57,017 nucleotides of DNA from Pseudomonadota bacterium (GCA_023393475.1 JAEWLC010000093.1:1-57017), one strand, 5' to 3'; shown: positions 6,834-14,879, counted from the first letter of the stretch. The notes: a model not told the origin generated them from the letters alone. Numbers and translations: made by a program.

Positions 6834-7157
6834 TTAGCTGCTGCTCTTCATAGTGGCATTCTTGATCGCACCGGCGATTGCCGTCAGCACGCCGCCGCCG
6901 ACGAGGCCAGTAAGCCCCTGCCCGGCAAGCGCACCAATATCCAGCCCGCCTGCCCCGGCCGCCGCCGTGGCACTTCCGACCAGCCCGGACAGCCCGGGAA
7001 TCTGGCTGGCCAGCCACGTGCCGGCCCACCCGCCGATCGCTCCGACGATGCTGTTGCCCACCGGACCGAGACTGACCTGCTTCAGGATTGCCGCGATGCC
7101 GTTTCCGCCAACACCGCCGCCTACAAGTTGCACCAGAATAGCGACAATTGCTTCCAT
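6834..7157 (-). CDS. Gly/Ala-rich hydrophobic protein, unknown function
   Basis: 107 residues from the ATG at 7157, preceded by GAGGAG. Strikingly rich in Gly, Ala, Ile and Val, with almost no charged residues until the C-terminus (K-N-A-T-M-K-S-S-S). Repeated V-G-G-G-V-G-G and I-V-G-A-I-G-G-W-A-G patterns suggest packed hydrophobic helices with small-residue faces, as in membrane-inserting or bacteriocin-like peptides. There is no signal peptide and no leader with a double-Gly cleavage site obvious at the N-terminus. Monocistronic, with its own strong terminator. I do not recognise the family. Confidence 0.65.
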   Translation of the reverse strand: MEAIVAILVQLVGGGVGGNGIAAILKQVSLGPVGNSIVGAIGGWAGTWLASQIPGLSGLVGSATAAAGAGGLDIGALAGQGLTGLVGGGVLTAIAGAIKNATMKSSS

Positions 7158-7424
7158 TGGACGCTCCTCATATCCAGCAACTGGAAGCCGGGTAGGCCCC
7201 CAACTCGCAAAATGAGCATAGGCTGACACAAAGAGAGTCGGTAGATCGTTCTCGCCGTTGTTCGACGTTCATTCGGCACTCAACTACCGTTCACTTGCCC
7301 TACCGATCCTGGCAGCAGTACTGACCCAAATTGACCTTGCAACGCCGTTGAAGCACCTGATCCTCCCTACCGGATCGCCTCGATTGAAGCCGACGCGCCA
7401 AACCCCTACATTCCCGCTCGACTC

Positions 7425-8216
7425 ATGATATCCGCATCCTCACATCAGCCGGCCGACATCCGCCCGGTCGCCCTCGTCACCGGCGCAGCCGACCGCGTCG
7501 GTGCCGCGATTGCGCGCGCCCTCGCCCAAGCCGGCTGGGCCGTGATCGTTCACTATCGCAGTTCCGCCGCGAAGGCCGAGGCGGTCGTCGCCGCCATCCG
7601 CGCCGATGGTGGCGCCGCTGCTGCCGTCGGTGCCGACCTGGCGGATCGCACCCAGCGCGCCGGCCTCATCGCGGCTGCGGCCGCCGCGTTCGGCCCGCTG
7701 ACGCTCCTCGTCAACAACGCTTCGATCTTCGAGCGCGACGCGGTCACCGATCTCGATGAAGCCCTGTGGGACGCGCATTTCGCGGTGCACGTCGAGGCGC
7801 CGGCCTTCCTTGCCCGCGACTTTGCCGCGCAACTCCCAGAGGGCGCTGCCGGAAACATCGTCAACATCATCGACGAGCGCGTCCTCGACCTGTCCCCGGC
7901 CTATTTCAGCTACACGCTGTCGAAGTCGGCCCTCTGGACCATGACCCGGACCCTGGCCCAGTCGCTGGCCCCGCGCATCCGCGTCAACGCCATCGCCCCC
8001 GGCCCCACCATGCCGCCACCGCACGTGACGCCCGAAGCGCATGCCCGACGCCTCACCGAGCTGCCGCTCGGCACCTCCGCCGATGCAGAGGGCATTGCCG
8101 ATGGCGTCCTCGCCGTCCTGTCGCTGCCGACAATGACCGGGCAGATGATCACACTCGACGGCGGAGAGCACATCGAATGGCCGGCGCGGCGCGGGCCGAC
8201 CCCGAGGCGCACATGA
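7425..8216 (+). CDS. SDR family oxidoreductase
   Basis: 263 residues with a Rossmann fold. The cofactor motif V-T-G-A-A-D-R-V-G-A-A-I (about 18-29), the N-N-A-S motif (about 92-95) and the active-site Y-F-S-Y-T-L-S-K (Tyr and Lys around residues 163-167) are present. A typical second motif R-V-N-A-I-A-P-G-P follows. Pteridine-reductase-like SDRs have this N-N-A-S-x-F pattern, but the substrate is not certain. The stop overlaps the uvrC start (ATGA), so the two are translationally coupled, an arrangement I recall from other rhizobia. No clear ribosome binding site precedes ATG 7425. Confidence 0.85.
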   Translation: MISASSHQPADIRPVALVTGAADRVGAAIARALAQAGWAVIVHYRSSAAKAEAVVAAIRADGGAAAAVGADLADRTQRAGLIAAAAAAFGPLTLLVNNASIFERDAVTDLDEALWDAHFAVHVEAPAFLARDFAAQLPEGAAGNIVNIIDERVLDLSPAYFSYTLSKSALWTMTRTLAQSLAPRIRVNAIAPGPTMPPPHVTPEAHARRLTELPLGTSADAEGIADGVLAVLSLPTMTGQMITLDGGEHIEWPARRGPTPRRT

Positions 8217-10087
8217 GCGATACCCCGCTGCACGGCGCCGACATCATCCGCGGCTTTGTGAAGACCCTGCCCAGCGCGCCGGGCGTCTATCGCATGTTCG
8301 ACGAGGCCGGCGAGGTCGTCTATGTCGGCAAGGCGCGCAACCTCAAGGCGCGCGTCACCAACTACACCCGCCCCGAAGGCCTCGACATCCGCATCCGCCG
8401 GATGATCGAAGCCACGCGCAACATGGAGTTCGTCCGCACCGAGACCGAAGCCGAGGCGCTGCTGCTCGAGGCCAACCTCATCAAGCGCCTGAAGCCGCGC
8501 TTCAACGTGCTGCTGCGCGACGACAAGAGCTTCCCCTACATCCTCATCGCCACCGAGCACGAAGCGGCCGAACTCAGGAAGCACCGGGGCTCGCGCCGCA
8601 CCCAAGGCCACTATTTCGGCCCCTTCGCTTCCGCCCTCGCGGTCAAGCGCACCATCACTGCCCTGCAGCGCGCCTTCCTGCTGCGGACCTGTTCGGACAG
8701 CTTCTACAAGGCCCGCACCCGGCCCTGCATGCTGCACCAGATCAAGCGCTGCTCAGCCCCCTGCACCGGCGAGATCTCGATCGAGGACTACAATGTGCTG
8801 GTTGGCGAAGCCCGGCAGTTCCTCTCGGGCAAGTCCAAGTCTGTGCAGGATCATCTCGCCAGCGATATGAACGCCGCGGCCGAGAATCTCGATTTCGAAC
8901 GTGCTGCACTACTCCGCGATCGCCTGAGTGCCCTCGCCCTCGTCCAGTCGCAGGGCGATGTTGCCGCCAAGACCGTCGAGGAGGCCGATGTCTTCGCCAT
9001 CAGCCACGAGGCCGGCCAGTTCTGCGTGCAGGTCTTCTTCTTCCGCGCCTTCCAGAACTGGGGCAACCACGCCTACCGTCCGCGTGCCGATGCCTCGCTC
9101 TCCGATGCCGAAGTGCTCGAAGCCTTCATGGGCCAGTTCTACGAGGACCGGGCGCCGCCGCGTCAGGTGCTCATCTCGCACGAGTTGAGCGAGCACAAGC
9201 TGATGGAAGAGGCCCTTTCGGCCAAGGCTGGGCACAAGGTCACCATTCTCGTGCCCCAGCGCGGCGAGAAAAAGGACCTCGTCCAGCACGCCCTCAACAA
9301 TGCCCGCGAGGCCCTCGGCCGCCAGCTCGCCGAAGGCGCGACCCAGAAGACCCTGCTCGAAGGTGTCGCCACCCTGTTCGGGCTCGACGAACCGCCCCGC
9401 CGCATCGAGGTCTACGACAACTCCCACATCTCGGGCACCAATGCCGTCGGCGCCATGATCGTCGCCGGCGAGGACGGGCTGTCGAAGAAGTACTACCGCA
9501 CCTTCAACATCCGCTCGACCGACATCACGCCGGGCGACGACTTCGGCATGATGCGCGAGGTGCTGACGCGCCGCTTCACCCGGCTGGCCAACGAGAGCCC
9601 GGTCGAAGCCGAGGACGAGAACACGGGCATGCCGGATTGGCCCGATGTCGTCTTCATCGACGGCGGCGCCGGCCAGCTCAACGCGGTGCGCGAGGTGATC
9701 GCCGAACTGAACCTCCCGAAGGAGGTCATCTTCATCGGCATCGCCAAGGGCGAGGAGCGCGACGCCGGTCGCGAGAAATTCCACATGGAAGGCCGCGAGT
9801 CCTTCATGCTGCCGCACCGCGACCCGGTGCTCTACTACGTGCAGCGCCTGCGCGACGAAGCCCACCGCTTCGCCATCGGTACCCACCGCGCCAAGCGGCA
9901 GAAGGCGGCCATCACGAACCCGCTCGACGAAATCGAAGGTATCGGCCCCACCCGCAAGCGCGCCCTGCTGCAACGCTTCGGCTCAGCCAAAGCCGTCAGC
10001 CGCGCGGCTCTCGCCGATCTCGAGGCAGTGCCTGGGCTCTCGACTGCGCTCGCGCAGCAGATCTACGACCATTTCAACGGCAGCTGA
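8213..10087 (+). CDS. uvrC: Excinuclease ABC subunit C
   Basis: 624 residues, normal for UvrC, the dual-incision nuclease of nucleotide excision repair that acts with UvrA and UvrB in the cytoplasm. The N-terminal GIY-YIG domain is clear (P-G-V-Y-R-M-F, V-Y-V-G-K-A, about residues 20-100), followed by the Cys-containing middle region, a UVR segment near 200-235, the RNase H-like C-terminal nuclease domain (I-E-V-Y-D-N-S-H-I-S-G and V-F-I-D-G-G-A-G-Q) and a helix-hairpin-helix end (I-E-G-I-G-P, V-P-G-L). ATG 8213 overlaps the SDR stop. The frame is open upstream, but only this start gives the conserved N-terminus. Confidence 0.97.
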   Translation: MSDTPLHGADIIRGFVKTLPSAPGVYRMFDEAGEVVYVGKARNLKARVTNYTRPEGLDIRIRRMIEATRNMEFVRTETEAEALLLEANLIKRLKPRFNVLLRDDKSFPYILIATEHEAAELRKHRGSRRTQGHYFGPFASALAVKRTITALQRAFLLRTCSDSFYKARTRPCMLHQIKRCSAPCTGEISIEDYNVLVGEARQFLSGKSKSVQDHLASDMNAAAENLDFERAALLRDRLSALALVQSQGDVAAKTVEEADVFAISHEAGQFCVQVFFFRAFQNWGNHAYRPRADASLSDAEVLEAFMGQFYEDRAPPRQVLISHELSEHKLMEEALSAKAGHKVTILVPQRGEKKDLVQHALNNAREALGRQLAEGATQKTLLEGVATLFGLDEPPRRIEVYDNSHISGTNAVGAMIVAGEDGLSKKYYRTFNIRSTDITPGDDFGMMREVLTRRFTRLANESPVEAEDENTGMPDWPDVVFIDGGAGQLNAVREVIAELNLPKEVIFIGIAKGEERDAGREKFHMEGRESFMLPHRDPVLYYVQRLRDEAHRFAIGTHRAKRQKAAITNPLDEIEGIGPTRKRALLQRFGSAKAVSRAALADLEAVPGLSTALAQQIYDHFNGS

Positions 10088-10516
10088 TCGGCTGCTTATC
10101 GCCGATAGCACTGGACGCTTGGCTACCAAGCACACCGGTGTTGTTGCGAGCGGATGCATCCGGCGGCCGCTGGCCCCGGAGGATGTCAAAGAGCAGAGCG
10201 GTGACCGGCGCGGTTTCAGGCCACGCGGGTAGTCCGCAGATGAAACGGCCGTCGCCGCGCCGGTCTGATCGGGGTGGAGTCAGATCTGGGGGATCCAAGG
10301 AGCATGCCCCCATCTCCCCTCTCGTCCACGTTACCGTGTCGGAGCCTGGATGGGTGGTTGGTTGTCGGTCCCCACAGACCCGCCATGACACGACTGCCAT
10401 GGCTCCCGATATCCCCGCACCGTTCGTTCGTCGCGAACGCCGCCCAGTGCGAGGACGGGGAAAGGATACGGGCGTGGTGGAGGTGGGGGGATAAGATTCT
10501 CTCGGACGCTCGCGAT
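10088..10516. other. Gene-free stretch after uvrC
   Basis: About 430 nt with overlapping short frames on both strands, none with a credible ribosome binding site or domain. Together with the repeats that follow, it separates uvrC from the DUF1127 gene. I see no RNA gene in it. Confidence 0.5.
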
Positions 10517-10612
10517 GTCACCCCGGCGAAGGCCGGGGTCCATCATGAGGTGTCTCTTCTCGCTTTGGAAGTTGAGGGATCTCGTGATGGATTCGGCCTT
10601 CGCCGGAATGAC
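10517..10612. repeat. Palindromic repeat, long type (copy 1)
   Basis: A 96-nt unit that begins GTCACCCCGGCGAAGGCCGG and ends with the matching CGCCGGAATGAC. The outer ends are inverted repeats of each other (through CCATCATGAG / CTCGTGATGG), and each end also folds on itself around GCGAAGGC / GCCTTCGC. Near-identical to the copy at 10766-10863. Confidence 0.85.
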
Positions 10613-10650
10613 GGCGGTGGGTGAGATGAAACCTGCCCCCCACACTCGGT

Positions 10651-10728
10651 GTCATCCCAGCGCAGGCTGGGATCCACGTCGAAGCTGGCGCGGGCGGTGA
10701 GTTGGATCCCTGCCTTCGCAGGGATGAC
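10651..10728. repeat. Palindromic repeat, short type (copy 1)
   Basis: A 78-nt unit from GTCATCCCAGCG to CGCAGGGATGAC with self-complementary ends and the internal stretch GGCGCGGGCGGTGAGTTGGA. A second copy of exactly the same length lies at 26536-26613. Confidence 0.85.
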
Positions 10729-10765
10729 AGCCGGTGGGTGGGATGGGTAGTGCCATGCACACGAA

Positions 10766-10863
10766 GTCACCCCCGGCGGAGGCCGGGGTCCATCATGAGG
10801 TCTCACAACTCGCTGTGGAGGTGGAGGGATCTCGTGATGGATTCCGGCCTTCGCCGGAATGAC
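10766..10863. repeat. Palindromic repeat, long type (copy 2)
   Basis: A 98-nt unit from GTCACCCCCGGCGGAGGCCG to TTCGCCGGAATGAC; same architecture and nearly the same sequence as 10517-10612, with the GACGGCGGTG flank also shared. Confidence 0.85.
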
Positions 10864-10902
10864 GGCGGTGAGTAGGAGAGAAAGAGCTCTAGTCAAACGC
10901 GC

Positions 10903-10933
10903 CAAAAAACAAAAGGCGCCCGAGGGGCGCCTT
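10903..10933 (-). terminator. Intrinsic terminator of the DUF1127 gene
   Basis: On the minus strand a perfect 9-bp stem (10913-10921 with 10925-10933, 3-nt loop) is followed by TTTTGTTTTTT, just after the DUF1127 stop codon at 10963. Confidence 0.9.
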
Positions 10934-10962
10934 CGTTCTTCTCATCGCTGAGATCGTGCTGC

Positions 10963-11106
10963 TTAGTTAGCCGCAGTACGCGCGACCGACTTGATGTCTT
11001 CGCGGGTGATGCCGAGGTCGCGGAGCTGGACGTTGCTCAGCTGCGAGAGCTCACGGACGGTGCGGTTGTAGGCGGCGATCTGCGAGAGTTTCTGACGGAT
11101 GTTCAT
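10963..11106 (-). CDS. DUF1127 domain small protein
   Basis: 47 residues from the ATG at 11106 with AAGGGGA upstream. The pattern R-E-L-S-Q-L-S-N-V-Q-L-R-D-L-G-I-T-R-E-D is the DUF1127 (YjiS-like) signature. These small Arg-rich proteins are widespread in Alphaproteobacteria; some members have been linked to RNA turnover or phosphate and carbon metabolism. The role here is unknown. The gene stands alone with a strong terminator. A frame extending upstream of this ATG has no supporting signal. Confidence 0.88.
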   Translation of the reverse strand: MNIRQKLSQIAAYNRTVRELSQLSNVQLRDLGITREDIKSVARTAAN

Positions 11107-11239
11107 TTTGTTGTCCCCTTCTGTTTGGTGACGCTGATATAAGCCCGCCAACCCGACCCGACCAGTCGTGTATTTCGCACGCGAGCTATGCGTACAGCGC
11201 AAGCTGGTTTAACCTGAATTAAGTTCTCGTTAGCCAATC

Positions 11240-11256
11240 GTTCAGGGGCAGTTCAG
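11240..11256. promoter_or_regulatory. GTTCAG-N5-GTTCAG direct repeat
   Basis: Exact copy of the 11-bp-spaced repeat found upstream of SH3 gene 3. Here it sits 17 nt after the end of the sugar permease gene and about 135 nt upstream of the DUF1127 start (on the opposite strand in sense). May be chance or a site acting on DUF1127. Confidence 0.2.
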
Positions 11257-11273
11257 CTTGGCTGTGGCCCACT

Positions 11274-12074
11274 TCAGCCCTTGATACCCGAGGACAGCAT
11301 GATCGCTTCGGTCACCTTGCGCTGGAACACCAGGTAGACGACCGCCACGGGGAGCCCCGCGAGCAGCGCCGCCGCCAGCCCGCCAACCCCCATGTATTGC
11401 TCCACCTGCCCGATCGCGACAGTGATGTTCATCAACGGCTCCTTCGTCACTACGAGGAACGGCCAGAGGAATGCGTTCCAGGCGCCGATGAACACGATGA
11501 TGGCGAGCGCGGCCGTTACCCCCCAGTTGGCCGGCAGGTAGATGCTCCACAGCACCCGCGCGTGGCTCGCGCCATCCACCCGGGCCGCCTCGCTGAGTTC
11601 CTTCGGCACGCTGTCGAAGAACTGCTTGTAGACGATCACCGCCACCGGCGCGATCAGCTGCGGCAGGATCACGCCGGCCCACGTGTTGATCAGCTTCCAG
11701 CTGTTCATCAGCAGGAAGTGGTTCACGATCAGCGCCTGCACCGGGATCATGAAGCTCGCGAGGATCACGTACCAGAGCACCTTCCGCCCCTGGAACTCGA
11801 GCTGCGAGATGGCATAGCCGGCCGCCGCGCTAATCGCGATGACGATGGCCGTGACCGCGCCGGAGGTGACCAGCGAGTTGAGGTACCAAAGCCCGATCGG
11901 CGTGTTGAACAGGGCATCGGCGTAGATCGCCAGTCCGTCGAGCGGCCCGCTACCCGCCCCGCGCGGCAACACCGTCGTCTGGATCGACCAGATCAGCGGA
12001 TAGGCCCAGGCAATGCTGGCCACCAGCGTCACCAGCGCGATCAGCATCCCGGCAAGGTTGAGCCGCCGGATCAT
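11274..12074 (-). CDS. Carbohydrate ABC transporter permease (MalG type)
   Basis: 266 residues with six predicted transmembrane helices, the size of MalG-like (CUT1) inner-membrane permeases. The EAA loop that docks the ATPase is visible as E-A-A-R-V-D-G-A-S-H-A-R-V-L-W-S-I-Y-L-P. The start at 12074 overlaps the stop of the MalF-type partner (ATGA), so the pair is translationally coupled. No binding protein or ATPase gene is next to it, so the pair depends on components encoded elsewhere or is a remnant. Substrate probably a sugar or polyol, by family. Confidence 0.85.
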   Translation of the reverse strand: MIRRLNLAGMLIALVTLVASIAWAYPLIWSIQTTVLPRGAGSGPLDGLAIYADALFNTPIGLWYLNSLVTSGAVTAIVIAISAAAGYAISQLEFQGRKVLWYVILASFMIPVQALIVNHFLLMNSWKLINTWAGVILPQLIAPVAVIVYKQFFDSVPKELSEAARVDGASHARVLWSIYLPANWGVTAALAIIVFIGAWNAFLWPFLVVTKEPLMNITVAIGQVEQYMGVGGLAAALLAGLPVAVVYLVFQRKVTEAIMLSSGIKG

Positions 12075-12919
12075 CGCCGCGCCCTCAGTAGCTGGAACTG
12101 CAGCACCGACAGAACGGCGACGATGAGGAACAGCGCCACCGCCACGGTCGCGGCATAACCGCCCTGGTTGCGCTGGAACGCCAGCGTGTAGATGTACTGC
12201 ACCAGCACCATCGTCGCATCGACCCGCCCGCCCTGCACCAGCAGATAAACCTGGTCGAACACCTTGATCTGGGTGATCAGTTGCACCGTCAGTACCAGCG
12301 CCGTTACGGGCCAAATCAGCGGCCAGGTGATCTCGCGGAACTGCACCCAGCGCCCTGCTCCATCGAGCTTCGATGCCTCGTAGAGCTCAGCCGGAATGTT
12401 CCTTAGCCCCGCCATGAACAGCAGCACGTTGAACCCGACGGTCCACCAGATCGTCATCAGCGCCGCCATCGGCAGCACCCAGGCTGGCATGCCCAGCACG
12501 CGATCCGGCAGGACCAGCTGGCCCGGCCCATAGGCGAACCAGGTTCCGATCGAGGTGATGGTCGTCACCGGCAGGATATAGGGCAGGAAGAACGCCGCCA
12601 GCACCAGCGCCTGCCATACGCCCTTGAGCCGCACCACCAGCATGGCGAAGCCGAGGCCGAGCAGTGTGCCCGGCACGACCGTCATGGCGACGAAATAGGC
12701 CGTGTTGCGCACCGAGTTGCCGAAGCGCCAATCGCGGAAGAGCTTCAGGTAGTTGTCGAAACCGACGAACTCGCCCGGCGCGATCAACTGGCCGCTGGTG
12801 AAGCTCATCACCAGCATCTGCACCGCCGGATAGAGGAACAGCGCCGCATAAGCGATGACGAACGGCGCCACCAATGGCAGCGCCGCGCGATTGTCGTACT
12901 TTTTCGTCTTGTCCCTCAT
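12071..12919 (-). CDS. Carbohydrate ABC transporter permease (MalF/UgpA type)
   Basis: 282 residues with six transmembrane helices and the EAA motif E-A-S-K-L-D-G-A-G-R-W-V-Q-F-R. It pairs with the MalG-type permease that follows it on the minus strand. The N-terminus M-R-D-K-T-K-K-Y is basic and cytoplasmic, fitting this start. Upstream, on the minus strand, there is only a 186-nt gap to the divergent MarR gene, with no sugar-binding protein, which normally heads such operons. The MarR regulator could control the pair. Confidence 0.85.
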   Translation of the reverse strand: MRDKTKKYDNRAALPLVAPFVIAYAALFLYPAVQMLVMSFTSGQLIAPGEFVGFDNYLKLFRDWRFGNSVRNTAYFVAMTVVPGTLLGLGFAMLVVRLKGVWQALVLAAFFLPYILPVTTITSIGTWFAYGPGQLVLPDRVLGMPAWVLPMAALMTIWWTVGFNVLLFMAGLRNIPAELYEASKLDGAGRWVQFREITWPLIWPVTALVLTVQLITQIKVFDQVYLLVQGGRVDATMVLVQYIYTLAFQRNQGGYAATVAVALFLIVAVLSVLQFQLLRARR

Positions 12920-13105
12920 CGCCCGGGCTTTTGCGGCCAGACTCGTTCGAGGTCAACCACTTCGGCCTGTCCATCCCCACCGCAGGCATGCCAAGCGCGG
13001 TGTTGCTCAACCCCGTCTATTTGTGGTTGTTCGAGGGAGTGATGGTTTGCGTCGCCGCAACGCGACGGCAAGCGGCACACTGAAGGATAAGTAGGGTAAC
13101 GACTG

Positions 13106-13564
13106 ATGCCAACGAGCGGTCTCGCCTACCTGCTGCGCGACATGACGCGCGACCTGCTGCTGTGTGGCCGGCTGTGGCGCAAGATGGCGCGTGAAGCCGC
13201 CGCGCGCCACGGCGTATCCGAGGCTGCATCGGCGCCGCTGATCTGGATCGACCGGCTGGGCGAGAACGTGCGCCAGAACGCGCTGGCCGAAGCCATCGGC
13301 ATCGAAGGCGCGTCGCTCGTCCGCCTGATCGACGAATTACAGGCCTCCGGCCTCGTCACCCGCGAGCCCGATCCCAACGACCGTCGCGCCAACTCGATCT
13401 CGCTCACACCGCGTGGCCGCGAGGTCGTGGCCGAGGTCAACGAGGACATCCAGTCGCTGCGCCTCGAGATCTTCAAGGATGTATCCGAGCCGGAGGTCCG
13501 GACGACGATGCGGGTGCTCGAGGCCCTGAAGACCGCCGCCGGCAAGGACGCGGCCATCGACTGA
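13106..13564 (+). CDS. MarR family transcriptional regulator
   Basis: 152 residues with a winged helix in the middle: R-Q-N-A-L-A-E-A-I-G-I-E-G-A-S-L-V-R-L-I (recognition helix), then a wing at L-V-T-R-E-P-D-P-N-D-R-R-A-N-S-I-S-L-T-P-R-G. MarR dimers usually repress nearby genes until a small ligand binds. Divergent from the permease pair (about 190 nt apart) and upstream of the aroG leader, so either could be a target; adjacency favours the permeases. GTAGGG lies about 8 nt before the ATG. Confidence 0.88.
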   Translation: MPTSGLAYLLRDMTRDLLLCGRLWRKMAREAAARHGVSEAASAPLIWIDRLGENVRQNALAEAIGIEGASLVRLIDELQASGLVTREPDPNDRRANSISLTPRGREVVAEVNEDIQSLRLEIFKDVSEPEVRTTMRVLEALKTAAGKDAAID

Positions 13565-13598
13565 CCCCGGCATTCGACGAACGGATGAGCGCAGCCCC

Positions 13599-13627
13599 GT
13601 GACAAACGCCCCGGCCTGGGCTACATA
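13599..13627 (+). promoter_or_regulatory. Candidate sigma-70-like promoter of the aroG leader
   Basis: GTGACA (13599-13604), 17-nt spacer, TACATA (13622-13627). A start site 7-9 nt downstream would fall at 13634-13636, that is, at the leader peptide ATG, implying a leaderless leader mRNA. Confidence 0.55.
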
Positions 13628-13635
13628 CCCACCCC

Positions 13636-13710
13636 ATGAACCTTCGCGCCGCCTATTCGTATTGGTATTTTACCACCGGAAGCCGCTGGCAGCCGAAGGG
13701 GCGCGTTTGA
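13636..13710 (+). CDS. Aromatic amino-acid attenuation leader peptide
   Basis: A 24-residue ORF, ATG 13636 to TGA 13708-13710. Residues 7-12 read Y-S-Y-W-Y-F, giving three Tyr, one Trp and one Phe codon within six; a second Trp is residue 18. All three Tyr codons are TAT and the Phe codon is TTT, the less-used forms in this GC-rich DNA, which favours stalling. It ends 29 nt before an intrinsic terminator that precedes aroG. By analogy with trp leaders, ribosome stalling when charged Tyr, Trp or Phe tRNA is scarce would prevent terminator formation and raise DAHP synthase expression. There is no ribosome binding site, consistent with leaderless translation. Confidence 0.75.
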   Translation: MNLRAAYSYWYFTTGSRWQPKGRV

Positions 13711-13739
13711 CTTAAGACATCAAACAAATAGTACCCGAC

Positions 13740-13765
13740 AGCCGCCAGCTTCTGGCGGCTTTTTT
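13740..13765 (+). terminator. Attenuator terminator upstream of aroG
   Basis: AGCCGCCAG (13740-13748) and CTGGCGGCT (13752-13760) form a perfect 9-bp stem with a CTT loop, followed by TTTTTG. Competing pairings exist: leader GCTGGC (13685-13690) with GCCAGC (13744-13749), and AGCCGC (13681-13686) with GCGGCT (13755-13760), so an antiterminator is possible. Confidence 0.85.
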
Positions 13766-13805
13766 GTCGCCAGCGCTCAACAGATCCCCGAGGAGCCGAC
13801 GACAA

Positions 13806-14879
13806 ATGCCCAAATCCACCGACGACCTGCGCATCAAGGAACTTCGCGAACTCCGAACACCGGGGGAAGTGATCAGCGAGTTCCCGCGTTCCGAAGCGGC
13901 GACCCGCACCGTGATCAGCGCCCGTCACGCGCTGCACAACATCCTCCACGGCCACGATGACCGCCTCGCGGTGGTGGTTGGCCCCTGCTCCATCCACGAC
14001 CCCAAGGCCGCACTCGAATATGCGCGCCGTCTCGCGCCGGTCCGTGAGCGCCTCGCTGGCAGCCTCGAGATCGTGATGCGCGTCTATTTCGAGAAGCCCC
14101 GCACCACTGTCGGCTGGAAGGGCCTCATCAACGATCCCAATCTCGACGGCAGCTTCGACATCGACAACGGCCTGCGTCTCGCCCGCTCGCTGCTGCTCGA
14201 GATCAACGATCTCGGCCTGCCCGCCGGATCCGAATTCCTCGACATGACGACGCCGCAGTATTTCGCGGACCTCGTCTCCTGGGGCGCCATCGGCGCGCGC
14301 ACCACCGAGAGCCAGGTCCACCGCGAGCTCGCCTCGGGCCTCAGCTGCCCGGTCGGCTTCAAGAACGGCACCGACGGCAATGTCCGCATCGCCCTCGACG
14401 CGGTGAAGTCGGCGAGCCAGCCGCACCATTTCCTCGCCGTCACCAAGTCGGGGCAATCGGCCATCGCGGCGACTACCGGCAATGACGACTGCCACATCAT
14501 CCTGCGCGGCGGAAAGTCGACCAACTTCGACGCCGACAGTGTCGCCGCGGCAGCAGCCGAGTCCGAGAAGGCCGGCATCCGCGCTGCGATCATGATCGAC
14601 GCCAGCCACGCCAACTCGTCCAAGAAGCCCGAGAACCAGCCGCTCGTGCTGGCCGATGTCGGCACGCAGCTCGCCGCCGGCGACAAGCGCATCATCGGGG
14701 TCATGGTCGAATCGAACCTCGTCGCCGGCCGCCAGGATCTGGTGCCGGGCAAGGACCTCGTCTACGGCCAGTCGATCACCGACGGCTGCATCGACTGGGA
14801 AACCACGGTGGCAGCGCTCGAAAAGCTGGCCGAGTCGGTAGAAGAACGCCGCCGCGTTACGGGGCAGTTGGTGGCGTAA
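13806..14879 (+). CDS. aroG: 3-deoxy-7-phosphoheptulonate (DAHP) synthase, class I AroG type
   Basis: 357 residues. Condenses phosphoenolpyruvate and erythrose 4-phosphate in the first step of the shikimate pathway, in the cytoplasm. Family signatures in order: V-V-V-G-P-C-S-I-H-D (about 59-68), M-R-V-Y-F-E-K-P-R-T (about 93-102), G-A-R-T-T-E-S-Q (about 164-171), G-F-K-N-G-T-D-G, L-R-G-G and I-D-A-S-H-A-N, which carry the metal and substrate ligands. ATG 13806 has GAGGAG upstream; the in-frame TTG at 13764 lies inside the attenuator and is unlikely. I recall many rhizobia using a class II enzyme, so a class I enzyme here is of note. Controlled, by inference, by the attenuator upstream. Confidence 0.95.
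   Translation: MPKSTDDLRIKELRELRTPGEVISEFPRSEAATRTVISARHALHNILHGHDDRLAVVVGPCSIHDPKAALEYARRLAPVRERLAGSLEIVMRVYFEKPRTTVGWKGLINDPNLDGSFDIDNGLRLARSLLLEINDLGLPAGSEFLDMTTPQYFADLVSWGAIGARTTESQVHRELASGLSCPVGFKNGTDGNVRIALDAVKSASQPHHFLAVTKSGQSAIAATTGNDDCHIILRGGKSTNFDADSVAAAAAESEKAGIRAAIMIDASHANSSKKPENQPLVLADVGTQLAAGDKRIIGVMVESNLVAGRQDLVPGKDLVYGQSITDGCIDWETTVAALEKLAESVEERRRVTGQLVA

Noticed and set aside
10274..10905. Open frames through the palindromic repeats encoding peptides such as V-I-P-A-K-A-G-I
   Set aside because: This peptide is a well-known by-product of translating GTCATCCC-type repeats; not real genes.
13653..14609. 318-codon open frame on the minus strand opposite aroG
   Set aside because: Mirror of the aroG codon structure; no domain and no start signal.
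14084..14752. Possible second gene overlapping aroG on the minus strand
   Set aside because: Amino-acid bias (Ser, Arg, Ala) and lack of a start signal show a shadow frame.
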